Origin: Siphonodentalium dalli
Taxonomy: Eukaryota > Mollusca > Scaphopoda > Gadilida > Siphonodentaliidae
Length of the DNA stretch: 64,000 nt
Assembly: GCA_032622095.1 (NCBI GenBank)
Contig: CP136069.1
Location: 43,004,194-43,068,193 of the forward strand
Reading direction: 5' to 3'
The notes beneath the pieces are model-generated. The model was not told the DNA's origin and did not search any database. It saw only the letters and a list, made by a program, of their open reading frames with translations. The position numbers and the translations under genes are program-made. Of this stretch, positions 35,388 through 46,922 are shown one piece after another (position 1 is the first letter of the stretch; every line of letters begins with the position of its first letter).

Positions 35388-38300
35388 GGTCCCACTAAAA
35401 CCCGACCGCACCCGACCGCACCCGACCGCACCCGACCGGACCGCCCCAGGGGTCCGAGCGAGATGGGGTTTGCACTATCGTGTACAATGGACCAGAATGT
35501 ACCAAAGTTCTAATCCCCAAGTCGACAGCTCGAGCGGACACGGCACTGTTAACCCATAACTTGCGGCCGTTTCCGCCAGGTAAGGGAAATCCAAAAAGGC
35601 GCCGACCGCACCTCCACTGACTGCCTGACCACGGAAATGGACATTATATCATGAGGTGAATAACCATATGCATCCATGGCCGATCGGACATGTCGCTAGC
35701 TGCAGCGGAAGTGAATAAATTAACCCATACGCTGCTGCCGAATTCGCTATAAATGTACGCAAAAACGCCGAAATTAACACCCGCCGACCGGACCGCCCCG
35801 AATGTACCAAAGTTCCAATCCCCAAGTCGATAGCTCTAGCGGACACGGCACTGTTAACCCCTGACTTGCGGCCGTTTCCGCCAGGTACGGGAAATCCGAT
35901 AAGGCGCCGACCGCACCTCCCCTGACTGCCTGACCACGGAAATGAACATTATATCATGAAGTGAATACCCATATGCATCCATCGGCGATCTGACAAGTCG
36001 ATAGCTGCAGCGGAAGTGAATAAATTAACCCATACGCTGCTGCCAAATCGCTATAAATGTACGCAAAAACGCCGAAATTAACACCCGCCGACCTAGGGGT
36101 CCAAGCGAGATGGTGTCTGCACTATCGTGTAGAATGGACCCGAATGTACCAAATTTCCAATCCCCAAGTCGATAGCTCGAGCGGACACGGCACTGTTAAC
36201 CCCTAACTTGCGGCCGTTTCCGCCAGGTACGGGAAATCCGATAAGGCGCCGACCGCACCTCCCCTGACTGCCTGACCACGGAATGGACATTATATCATGA
36301 AGGAAATACGGCTATTCATCCATGTGCGATAGGACAAGTCGCTAGCTGCAGCGGAAGTGAATAAATTAACCCATACGCTGCTGTCGAATTCGCTATAAAC
36401 GCCGAAATTAACCCGCCGACCGCACCGCCCTAATGGGTCCGAGCGTGATGGTGTTTTACTATCGTGCAGAATAGACCTGAATGTACCAAAGTTCCAACCC
36501 CCAAGTCGATAGCTCGAGTGGATATGGTACTGTTAACCCATAACTTGCGACCGGTTCCACGGGAACGCGAAATCCAAAAAGGCACAAACCGCATCTCCCC
36601 TGGTTGCACGACCACGGAAATGGACATCATATCATGCAGCGAAGAGTGTATTCTGGTCCTGCTAGATCAACACCGATATTCGAAAACTTATACGAGGTGA
36701 GTGATAACATATCAATTAAAACACATATGTATGAGACCCGGATAATTTTCTTTATGGTACATGCAAAAATATTATAAAACAACTGAATATGTTAATGGGG
36801 GGGGGGGGGGGGGTAACCCCATGTTTATTTATTATAAAACAACATGGTTCAGGTCATGATAGTCGCATGGGTAGTGACTTAAAGTGGTATTCTATTCAAA
36901 GCAATGCATGTGACATTATGTATGGATTGTAGCGAGGCGTCACATTCGTCACCACGGACTTCAATTCAATTAATTTATTTATTTTGGTGAATCCCTTGTG
37001 ATTATCAGTCCAGTGATTAACTAATCGACATCGAATCGACATCTTGATCTTATCATAATGCGACCACCACGAGTTCTACCAGTTATGGTCATATATCCAT
37101 GTTCTGTTTGCGACGGTGAAGCCGACGGTAGGGGAACAATTTGATTTATATTTTTAATGTTGATATATACTAACGGAAAGTTGCTAATGCAGTTTAGATA
37201 ATTACTGTTTGTTTCTCCGTTATTCGCGAATTTATAGTTATGATGTTTGGTATTATCTGATTATTCGCATAGTAAAGCATGACACCAAATATCTTTTTGT
37301 ACGAATGATTTTGAGCGAGTCGAATATTGATTGGACAAGCTAACTAACTGAATTGAATGTTCGAGCAATCATAACCTATTTTCTCAGTCTGGAAATTCCA
37401 ACATTCGAATATTCTATGAAATTATTTGTGAAATCCAATTGTTTGAAATGTTGGCAACATGTCAGCCATTTAATTTTAAATTGTCCAATAATCCATAACG
37501 ATACGTATATCGGCCAATAAAGCGAATGCGATCAACAATTTGTCTATACCATATATCAATGTTTTTTCACTTTGCTCACATTACCAGTCGATGCGCTGAA
37601 TTATTCTGTAAAACAGTTTGTGGTTACAACACGTGTTGCGGTACGGGTAGCTATATAGATTCCAGTAACCATATCGAACGGAGAAACGAATATTTATTTC
37701 TGAACTACATATTTACTCTCCAGTAGCCAACTAAATTTTGTATTGACGACTGGCATGCCGATATCAATAACTCGAAACTATACGAAATATATTGACCGAG
37801 TGCAATAAATTCCATTTAAAGTCGAGATTTAGCTAGCGAGGCTCGAATCGAATTTAGTGGACGAGGTTAATAAATTGCGTATTGAATTGCGACGAATTTG
37901 AGATCCATCTTTATCACTTAATCACATTGTAGCTTGGGGAAACGACCCAAAGACGGCTGCGGTTAAACAATTCATAATTATTTCTTTATCACAACCAAAG
38001 AGGAAGTAAAGACATGTGCATTAAAGAAAAAATAACTCAACTCATTCAATTATGCAATATCATTATTATATTCCAATTAGCGACAGTTACATATATGATG
38101 GTTGTTACGGCGCATTATGATCAGTTCAACGTGTGTGTGTGTGTGGGGGGGGGGGGGTGCTTAGAAAACAATATTTGTTCCACGCCAACATTCGGGGTTA
38201 GGGGTTAACAGTGTCGTGTCCGCTCGAGCTATTCATAGCGAATTCGGCAGCAGCGTATGTGTTAATATATTCACTTCCGCTGCAGATCGCCCATGGATGC

Positions 38301-39276
38301 ATATGGTTATTCACTTCATGATATAATGTCCATTTCCGTGGTCAGGCAGTCAGGGGAGGTGCGGTCGGCTCCTTATCGGATTTCCCGTACCTGGCGGAAA
38401 CGGCCGAAAGTCAGGGGTTAACAGTGTCGTGTCAACTCGAGCTGGTACATTCGGGTCCATTCTACACGATAGTACAGACACCATCTCGCTCGGACCCCTA
38501 GGAGCGGTCCGGTCGGCGGGTGTTAATATCGGCGTTTTTGCGTACATTTATAGCGAATTCGGCAGCAGCGTATGGGTTAATTTATTCACTTCCGCTGCAG
38601 CTAGTGACTTGTCCGATCGCCCATGGATGCATATGGGTATTCACCTCATGATATAATGTCCATTTCCGTGGTCAGGCAGTCAGGGGAGGTGCGGTCGGCG
38701 CCTTATCCGAGTTCCCAACCTGGCGGAAACGGCCGCAAGTCAGGGGTTAACAGTGCCGTGTTCGCTCGAGCTATCAACTTGGGGATTGGAACTTTGGTAC
38801 ATTCGGATCCATTCTACAAGATAGTGCCAACTCCATCTCGCTCGGACCCCTAGGGGCGGTCCGGTCGGCGGGTGTTAATTTCGGCGACTTTGCGTACATT
38901 TATAGCGAATTCGGCAGCAGCGTATGGGTTAATTTATTCACTTCCGCTGCAGCTAGCGACATGTCCGATCGCCCATGGATGCATATGGTTATTCACTTCA
39001 TGATATAATGTCCATTTCCGTGGTCAGGCAGTCAGTGGAGGTGCGGTCGGCGCCTTTTTTGGATTTCCCTTACCTGGCGGAAACGGCCGCAAGTTAGGGG
39101 TTAACAGTGCCGTGTCCGCTCGAGCTGTCGACTTGGGGATTGGAAATTTGGTACATTCGGGTCCATTGTGCACGATAGTGCAAACCCTATCTCGCTCGGA
39201 CCCCTGGGGGCGGTCCGGTCGGGTGCGGTCGGGTCCGATCGGGTGCGGTCGGGTGCGGTCGGGTTTTAGTAGGGCC
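35388..39276. mobile_element. MULE-like element, 3.9 kb, long tandem-repeat arms
   Basis: Ends GGTCCCACTAAAACCCG and (inverted) GGCCCTACTAAAACCCG are followed at each side by 10-bp repeats ACCCGACCGC. CCATAGAAC flanks both sides (35378-35386; 39277-39285), a 9-bp TSD if one extra base at the left is allowed. The arms (35388 to about 36660; about 38200 to 39276) are inverted copies made of three to four direct repeats of 306-352 bp containing GACCGCACCTCCCCTGACTG and AGCTGCAGCGGAAGTGAATA. The 1.5-kb core is AT-rich and non-coding, with poly-G runs. Mutator-like affiliation is inferred from the TSD length. Confidence 0.8.
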
Positions 39277-39405
39277 CCATAGAACGTACCCAGAAAAGAT
39301 CAAATCTTGAATTGAGGCGTCAAAACAATTCATTGAGTAAAATTAGCATTGTTATTGCATCCTGAGTTTGGGAGACGTTGAATGAGATCGTCTTCTTCAA
39401 AGAGG

Positions 39406-39633
39406 TACTGTACACTAAATCCGGTCATTTACTCAGCAGAATATTTGCAAAATATGAATGAAATTTGAGCCATGGTTGAGAGCAAAATACACTCATGTGC
39501 TCTACGAAGAATGTAATGAACATGGTAACTATAATGAAAATGAGTCAAGGCTCATTCATGTGTTGCATATATTCTGTTGAGTATAATAGGAAATGGTCCC
39601 ATAAATGGCCGGAATTGTGTACAGCACCCCTTT
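39406..39633. mobile_element. Palindromic MITE (CTGTACACTAAATCCGG family), copy 1
   Basis: Left end GTACTGTACACTAAATCCGG, right end the near-complement (GGCCGGAATTGTGTACAGCA). A second copy lies at 50139-50413. It ends about 27 bp from the donor of the 39661-39740 exon. Confidence 0.75.
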
Positions 39634-39660
39634 AAATCAGCAGATACACAATATACTCAC

Positions 39661-39740
39661 AAGAACACTGGAATCATTATAAGTGGACTAACTACAAAGA
39701 ACTGCATATCATCAGCCAAATACCAGGTCCAGGCCATACA
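39661..39740 (-). CDS. nrf-6-like: NRF-6-like exon (CMAWTWYLADDMQFF segment)
   Basis: The 80-bp exon lies between acceptor TTTTATCTTTGAAG and donor GTGAGT. It encodes CMAWTWYLADDMQFFVVSPL, a near-match to the family hallmark W-x-W-Y-L-A-N-D-M-Q-F, here with D in place of the usual N. It then enters the next membrane helix. It begins in phase 0, matching the exon before it, and ends two bases into a codon that is completed by the T opening the next exon. The exon is sandwiched by mobile DNA: a palindromic MITE ends about 27 bp past the donor, and a Helitron-like element begins about 100 bp upstream of the acceptor. Confidence 0.9.
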
Positions 39741-39806
39741 CTTCAAAGATAAAAGTCAAGAGAAATTATCAATACTCAACATGCAAAGTCCGACAAAACA
39801 CAGAGA

Positions 39807-39810
<4 letters not shown>

Positions 39811-39837
<27 letters not shown>
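39811..39837. repeat. (AT)n microsatellite at a Helitron-like 3' end
   Basis: The AT run ends at CTAG, the 3' terminus of the minus-strand element beginning at 39838. Confidence 0.85.
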
Positions 39838-40417
39838 CTAGAAGGTGACCCGACTTCGTCCGGACTTGGACCTTGAATTGACCATTTTGAAGGTCACGGT
39901 CAGGTGGGGTAACGATTTGACCCGCCCAAAACACTACCCGGACAAAAGTACCCGACAAAAGTACCCGCCGAAATCCATCCGGTTTTACCCGATTTGACCT
40001 TGAATTGATCATTTTTAAGGTCAAGGTCAGGTCGGGGTCACGATTTTTTCGTCGAAATCCCATCAAAATTGGCGATTTGACCTTGAATTGACCCGATTTC
40101 AAGGTCAAGGTCACGTCGCACGGGCAAATAAATATGCTTATGAGACTCCCCATACGAATGTACCCCCACACACCAAGTTTCATCGAAATCCCGTGATATT
40201 CGGGCGTTTGACTATGAAATGACCCGATGTCAAGGTCAAGGTCACGTCGCACGGACAAATTAATAGGCCCATGCCACCCCCCCCCCCCCCCGGCCGAACA
40301 TACCCCCACATACCAAGTTTCATCGAAATCGGCTCTGCCGTTTTCGAGTTCATCGCGAACACACATATACACACACACCACACACACACACACCGATCTT
40401 CCAAAATATATAATAGA
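39838..40417 (-). mobile_element. Helitron-like element family A, copy 3
   Basis: On the minus strand it starts TCTATTATATATTTTGGAAG and ends with hairpin TCCGGACGAAGTCGGG, TCACCTTCTAG and T. The body repeats are those of 26202-27688. Confidence 0.8.
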
Positions 40418-41038
40418 CTAGCAGGTTAGCCCGCCACCGGCGGCTTGTCCGAAACATGACATTTTTATATATATTTTTTAAATTTTTAGCTCCACGCGTT
40501 TCAATAAGAAAATTTGTACCCGGTAGCTCCACCAGTTTCCGAGATCTGGTCTGCGCATGGAAATTTGTACCCGGCGCAAGATACATTCACATGCCAAATT
40601 TCAAGTCGATAGCTCCACCCGTTTCCGAGATCTCGTCTGCGCATGCGCTGCACGGGCGTCGCACGGGCTCGGCGACCCGATAAAATTTGTACCCGGCGCA
40701 AGATACATTCACATAGCAAATTTCAAGTCGATAGCTCCACCCGTTTCCGAGATCTCGTCTGCGCCTGCGCTGCACGGGCGTCGCACGGGCTCGGCGACCC
40801 GATAAAATTTGTACCCGGCGCAAGATACATTCACATAGCAAATTTCAAGTCGATAGCTCCACCCGTTTCCGAGATCTCGTCTGCGCATGCGCTGCACGGG
40901 CGTCGCACGGGCTCGCCAATACGACAACGACCACCGCCTGGTCAATCTACACACACGTACCAAGTTTCGTCCCGATCGGTCGAGAATCGTAGATTTGTAT
41001 GAAGTACAACACACACACAAACATAAATATATAAGAGA
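40418..41038 (-). mobile_element. Helitron-like element family B variant, 122-bp repeats
   Basis: It abuts the previous unit. The 3' end carries a different hairpin (GCCGCCGGTGGCGGGC) followed by TAACCTGCTAG. The body has three 122-bp repeats (AAATTTCAAG at 40596, 40718, 40840). The head contains CGATCGGTCGAGAATCGTAG. Confidence 0.75.
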
Positions 41039-41226
41039 GATATGTAAATTAGATAGATTGTATCAAAATATATAGGAGAGATATGTAAATGATCTACACA
41101 CCATTACTGGTGTTTGTCAAAGTTTAGTGGGGTATATCAATACTCATTCACGATCATATCTTTGAGGTCCGGAGGGTGTGGGCTATCTCTCGAATACAAG
41201 GAGTTCTCAAAATATATAGAAGAGAA

Positions 41227-42025
41227 GACTAGCCGATGAGCCCGACATTGTCCGGGCTATTCAAAAACCAAATTTCAAGTCGATAGCTCCACCCGTTTCC
41301 GAGATCTGGTCTGCGCATGCGCGAAGCTGGCGTCGCACGGGCTCGGCGACCCCATAAAATTCGTATCCGGGGCAAGATACATTCACATAGCAAATTTCAA
41401 GCCCGACGTTGTCCGGGCTATTCAAAAACCAAATTTCAAGTCGATAGCTCTACCCGTTTCCGAGATCTGGTCTGCGCATGCGCGAAGCAGGCGTCGCACG
41501 GGCTCGGCGACCCGATAAAATTCGTATCCGGGGCAAGATACATTCACATACCAAATTTCAAGTCGATAGCTCTACCCGTTTCCGATATCTCGTCTGCGCA
41601 TACGCGAAGCTGGCGTCGCACGGGCTCGGCGTCCCGATAAAATTCGTATCCGGGGCAAGATACATTCACATACCAAATTTCAAGTCGATAGCTCCACCCG
41701 TTTCCGAGAACTGGTCTGCGCATGCGCGAAGCTGGCGTCGCACGGGCTCGGCGACCCGATCAAATTCGTATCCGGGGCAAGATACATTAACATAGCAAAG
41801 TTCAAGTCGATAGCTTCACCCGTTTCAGAGATCTCGTCTGCGCATGCGTTGCACGGGCGTCGCATGGGCTCGCCAATACGACAACGTCGACCGCCTGGTC
41901 AAACTACACACACGTACCAAGTTTCGTCCCGATCGGTTGAGAATCGTAGATTTGTATAAATGACATACATACATACAGACATAAAGACATACAGACAGAC
42001 AGAGGTCTTCAAAATATATAGGAGA
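41227..42025 (-). mobile_element. Helitron-like element family B, five-repeat copy
   Basis: On the minus strand: head TCTCCTATATATTTTGAAGA, microsatellite, body repeats of 122 bp (AAATTTCAAG at 41553, 41675 and onward), hairpin-containing end and CTAG at 41227. A second hairpin copy without CTAG lies inside at about 41400, as if two units had fused. Confidence 0.75.
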
Positions 42026-42286
42026 TATAATAAAAATATATTATATACTCAGTAGTTATGTAGTTTTGAGCTTCAAACGATTGTGAGCTCATTTAAAAAT
42101 GTCCCTGTTGCAACATCAACCAAACTTGCCCAAATGTTTGCCTCAGTATTCTTAACAAAACAATATGTGAAACAGCATCATACATTTATATGTTTTGGAG
42201 GAGATTTAACGGCCATAAGACAACCTAGCCCAAAATTCAATGTTTAAAGTCACAACTCTGGTATTTATCACCCGATTATATATATA

Positions 42287-42666
42287 CTAGCCGATGCGCC
42301 CGACGTTGTCCGGGCTATTCAAAAAACAAATTTCAAGTCGATAGCTCCACCCGTTTCCGAGATCTGGTCTGCGCATGCGCAAAGCTGGCGTCGCACGGGC
42401 TCGGCGACCCGATAAAATTCGTATCCGGGGCAAGATACATTCACATACCAAATTTCAAGTCGATATCTCCACCCGTTTCCGAGATCTCGTCTGCGCATGC
42501 ACTGCACGGGCGTCGCACGGGCTCGTCAATACGACAACGACGACCGCCTGGTCAAACTACACACACGTACCAAGTTTCGTCCCGATCGGTCGAGAATCGT
42601 AGATTTGTATTAATGACAAACAGACAAACAGACAGACAGACAGATGTCTTCAAAATATATATGAGA
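42287..42666 (-). mobile_element. Helitron-like element family B, short copy
   Basis: CTAG at 42287, hairpin GCCCGACGTTGTCCGGGC, one and a half body repeats, and head TCTCATATATATTTTGAAGA (complement). It abuts the next unit. Confidence 0.75.
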
Positions 42667-43213
42667 CTAGCCGATGAGCCCGACGTTGTCCGGGCTATTC
42701 AAAACCAGCCCGACGTTGTCCGGGCTATTCAAAAACCAAATTTCAAGTCGATAGCTCTACCCGTTTCCGAGATCTGGTCTGCGCATGCGCGAAGCTTGCG
42801 TCGCACGGACTCGGCGACCCGATAAAATTCGTATCCGGGGAAAGATATATTCACATACCAAATTTCAAGTCGATAGCTCCACCCGTTTCCCAGATCTCGT
42901 CTGCGCATGCGCGAAGCTGGCATCGCACGGGCTCGGCGACCGGATAAATTTCGTATCCGGGGCAAGATACATTCACGTACCAAATTTCAAGTCGATAGCT
43001 CCACCCGTTTCCCATATCTCGTCTGCGCATGCGCGAAGCTGGCGCCGCACGGGTCGCCAATACGACAACGTCCACCGCCTGGTCAAACTACACACACGTT
43101 CCAAGTTTCGTCCCAATCGGTCGAGAATCGTAGATTTGTATCAATGACATACAGACAGACAGACATACAGACAGACAGACAGACAGACAGAGGTCTTCAA
43201 AATATATATGAGA
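42667..43213 (-). mobile_element. Helitron-like element family B, adjacent copy
   Basis: CTAG at 42667 directly after the previous unit. The hairpin GCCCGACGTTGTCCGGGC is present twice in a row (42678 and 42708), then three body repeats, a (CAGA)n run and the standard head. Confidence 0.75.
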
Positions 43214-44244
43214 TATATATATTATATTATATAGTTATGACGACCTTCATACACTTCTGACTTCATTTAAAAATGCGCCATCTCATTTAACACCAGAAGT
43301 ACTACTTCAAAATTTACTTGTAAGGGATCCATTCATGGTCAAAACATAAAAATTTAACAGGTTTTGACTTTTACAGTGGCTTAAAATCAATAGATCACCT
43401 ATTACAAATAACATTTGTACTTCTGTTGCCAAATATATTGTGATAAATAATAAAGTGAATCTTCTTAAATGCTTTTTCAATCATTTTCATCATATTATTT
43501 TTGAAAGGACTTTAGCGGATGTTTGGGATGTGAGTTGGGCCAGACTAAGTTTTTATCTGTTTCATGAATACTTTTTTTTACTCCTGTTTTTAAAAACTGG
43601 GACGTATTATGTTATTGGTCCATCTGTCTGTTCGTTTTTGGTTTACGAATGATAACATTAGATAGTCTCAACTGAATGGAATGAAATTTGGTATGTGGGT
43701 TTACTACCACAAAATACAGGCCAAGTTTGAATTTGCCAATTTTCACCCTTTGTTGGAGTCAACACATGCATATTTTGTCATGACCTAGTAATGCTCTTGT
43801 TTCAAAATGGGCAGGCAGGCAGATTTTACTATTTATTTTAATCTAAACAATAACCCAGCATGCAGGTTTTTATTCCCACTTTGTAATTGTTAATTTCAAT
43901 GTAAGTATGTACAACCCAGGTACATACAGTTTAAATAAACCAAAATGAAACATTTTATTTTATCAGAAATAACAAAGGAAAATATAAACAGTTACAAGTT
44001 AAAATGTGTCTAGCTAGAGTTATGACCAGTAGTGGACACAGATTGTTGACATTGTGTTGTGAATTTGAGCGGCCGTATGATTTACAATTTGTATGTGGGC
44101 TATAAAAAGCATCCAGCAGGCCATTATTTATATTAGGCAGGTGTCTGAGAAAAATAACATTAATTTTGTTTTGGTCTTTTGAATCATGTTGAATGTTTTT
44201 ATTTGTTTGTTTAGATGAAAATAGGCTCAAACAGTTTTGACTAT
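43214..44244. other. Intron sequence with repeat fragment
   Basis: 43650-43760 is an inverted fragment of the repeat at about 3300-3440 (ATTCCATTCAGT / ACTGAATGGAAT wording). No gene seen. Confidence 0.5.
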
Positions 44245-44773
44245 TTAAAGATACGGGCGTTGTTGGCGGTGGGTATGTTGTTAAAATATTAACTTCCGTC
44301 AAAAACCGCCATAAACAAAAAGAATAGTAAAATATAGACAAACCTTGTTCTTATACCAATCAGACATTTGGCATTTACAGTATGTTATTGTCAATGTTTT
44401 TCCCTTTGTTATGTAAACAAAAGAAAAACAACATTACGTTTCCTGGCCTTTGTTTAGATCCGGATATGGTAAACATAAAGAGCGTTTTTTGTTACTGTAT
44501 TCCTGATATGGAAATAATAAAGAGCGTTTATATCATTTGTGTGTGATTAACCAATATAATAGCACTGTGTTATATAAACAGAAGCACAACTTCTGTAACA
44601 CGAACAGGCTCGTGTTTACGTACAAAATCGTACGTCTTGACGACAATATACTATTTACGCGCTGATTATGTTTGGCATATGAACAAAACTGTATATTTTT
44701 TAATATTCCTTCTGTTGATGGCGATTTGAACAAATATGAATATTTCTGCAACGAACGCCGCCCGTGCCTTTAA
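44245..44773 (+). mobile_element. TTAA-flanked MITE, family 'TTAA-A', copy 2 (reference copy)
   Basis: TTAA at 44245-44248 and 44770-44773. Inverted ends AGATACGGGCGTTGTTGGC and AGGCACGGGCGGCGTTCG (complement at right). Inner landmarks are AAAGAGCGTTT boxes at about 44480 and 44520. Non-coding. TTAA targeting is shared with piggyBac-type transposases. Confidence 0.85.
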
Positions 44774-44896
44774 CCAGGGTTTCCGTTAGTATGGCTCGGC
44801 ATCCACATGAAGACCTCATTCCCCTCGCTGATGATATGTGAGTCATACATGTACTTAAATTCAATTGCAATCTGATTTCGCTGACAGAAACCTAAT

Positions 44897-45161
44897 TTAA
44901 CCCTTCCGTGACTATCGCTTCCTCAAATAAAAAAAACCCCTGTGCCAATGCATTATCTTATATATGCGAGTCTCCCATAAGGAGCCTTGCATATATATAA
45001 GAGAATGAATTGGCCTAAAATTATTTATCTTGACCTCGAATACAGTGGATTCTCTTTAAAAATGTGATACTCCCTATGGGAGACTCATAAATATAAGAGA
45101 ATGCACTGTCACTGTGATCTTTAATGCTGCACCAGCGCAGCTCCCGTCGTGAAAGGGTTAA
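44897..45161. mobile_element. piggyBac-like palindromic MITE, 265 bp
   Basis: TTAA (44897, 45158) encloses inverted ends CCCTTCCGTGACTATCGC and CCCTTTCACGACGGGAGCTG (complement at right). piggyBac ends commonly begin CCCTTT. The core is the palindrome CCAATGCATT.TCTTATATAT. Confidence 0.85.
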
Positions 45162-45201
45162 ATTTGGAAGATGTTTTACTTCAGGTCCTGCTTATACAAA
45201 C

Positions 45202-45373
45202 CTGAGAACCATCGGTCATTGACAATGCATTATTTATGTAGAGAAGGTTGTACCACCAGCTGTCTTCACAGAAATTGTTCTCAGATCCCTGGTAAGGCCA
45301 GAAAGGCCCATCAGCCCAGTATGGGGATAACGGAATGTAAAACAGCATAACTAAACCAAGGGGTAGCGTCAAT
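45202..45373 (-). CDS. nrf-6-like: NRF-6-like exon (GPFWP / NLLYINN segment)
   Basis: Acceptor ATTTATTTTCCAG, donor GTTTGT. The exon opens with the third base of a codon and ends on a complete codon. It encodes LTLPLGLVMLFYIPLSPYW, a hydrophobic helix with the family's SPYW end, then DGPFWP and WWYNLLYINN, among the most conserved strings of NRF-6-like acyltransferases. The loop between them contains cysteine and aromatic residues typical of the extracytoplasmic loop in this family. A TTAA-flanked MITE (44897-45161) ends only 40 bp past the donor site, so this exon-intron boundary has narrowly escaped an insertion. Confidence 0.9.
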
Positions 45374-45786
45374 CTGGAAAATAAATAATGCAAATCTGAT
45401 AATGATTGTCATTCAATATAGAACTGTACAATGGACTCGTCCCAGGGTTCATGCCAGCCAGTCTATTGACCATTTCTGAATTTGTTTGACTCTTTTTTAG
45501 AAACTCTGGCCCAATTGAAAAAACAAATTAAGGGATCATTGAGAAAACCGAATATCAAACAAAAAATTTAAACATGCGCAGCACACAAGAAACTGATAAA
45601 ATTTTCGAGCTGGACAAAACTGACAATTTAAATTTATATTTCATTTTTGTGGAATATCGTTGGAAGAATTCGGCATTTAAAATACCATGTGTAATTTAAC
45701 TGGTCCATGTACCTTTGTTGATTTTCATGGAAAGACTTCCGACCATTTGCAATTACAAACACAGCTTCATTTCAGGTTGATATTTG

Positions 45787-46612
45787 AATTCTGAGCTGGG
45801 AGGTCAATGATGCGTGTTGCTAAATTCCCAACACTTAACGATGTTACAAACTCCTTAATCTTACTCTTCACAATTAAAATGTCTCATTGCAATCTACTGG
45901 ACATTATCTTCAAGTTTTTAGCAGTCAACGATATTTATTACATGATTTTATTACATGATCCTACCCTTATTCCATTAAGGAGTCGATTATTTAGGGTATT
46001 ACTTTAATTCTGAGCTGGGAGGTCAATGATGCGTGCTGCTAAATTCCCAACACTTAACGATGTGACAAACTCCTTAATCTTACTCTTCACAATCTTAAAA
46101 TTTCTCATTGCAATCTACTGGGCATTATCTTCAAGTTTTTAGCAGTCAACGATATTTATTACATGATTTTATTACATGATCCTACCCTTATTCCATTAAG
46201 GAGTCGATTATTTAGGGTATTACTTTAATTCTGAGCTGGGAGGTCAATGATGCGTGCTGCTAAATTCCCAACACTTAACGATGTGACAAACTCCTTAATC
46301 TTACTCTTCACAATCTTAAAATTTCTCATTGCAATCTACTGGGCATTATCTTCAAGTTTTTAGCAGTCAACGATATTTATTACATGATTTTATTACATGA
46401 TCCTACCCTTATTCCATTAAGGATTCGATTATTTAGGGTATTACTTTAATTATGAGTTGGGAGGTCAATGATGCGTGCTGCTAAATTCCCAACACTTAAC
46501 GATGTGACAAACTCCTTAATCTTACTCTTCACAATCTTAAAATTTCTCATTGCAATCTACTGGATATTATCTTCAAGTTTTTATCAGTCAACGATATTTA
46601 TTACACAATTGT
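45787..46612 (+). repeat. ~221-bp satellite array, about 3.75 units
   Basis: Units start at 45787, 46006, 46227 and 46448 (AATTCTGAGCTGGGAGGTCA). The first differs by small indels; the next two are nearly identical. GATCCTACCCTTATTCCATT, inside each full unit, also occurs alone at about 19526. Confidence 0.95.
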
Positions 46613-46922
46613 ATCACATCAGACATGCTCACAATATTTGGAAATGATTTAACTTATTACATCATTTTGGGAATTCCGTGCCATTCCCAGAAAATGGCAT
46701 TTGAATGGGAATTCTAGACAAGTAAATCTGAAAGGCTGTCGTCTGTATTTGCAAGGGACTGGTGAAAATTGAGAAGAGTCAAATTTGAATTTGATGGCAG
46801 CCAAAATGTATGTGATTAGTCAATTTACATAAGCTTCCAGTTAGCTAGAGAATACAGACAAAGGTCCATATTCGGGTTCCTTCTAGATCTCACGATATAT
46901 AACAAATGACTTACTACTACAT

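Noticed and set aside
39776-40393. 205-codon open frame on the minus strand
   Set aside because: It coincides with the Helitron-like family A repeat body and a GT microsatellite; repeat periodicity and termination at the element border argue against a gene.
40587-43147. Open frames of 100-120 codons on both strands (HAKFQVDSSTRFRDLVCACA-type peptides)
   Set aside because: They are readings of the GC-rich 122-bp Helitron-like repeat, open in several frames at once and cut at element ends; no protein family resemblance.
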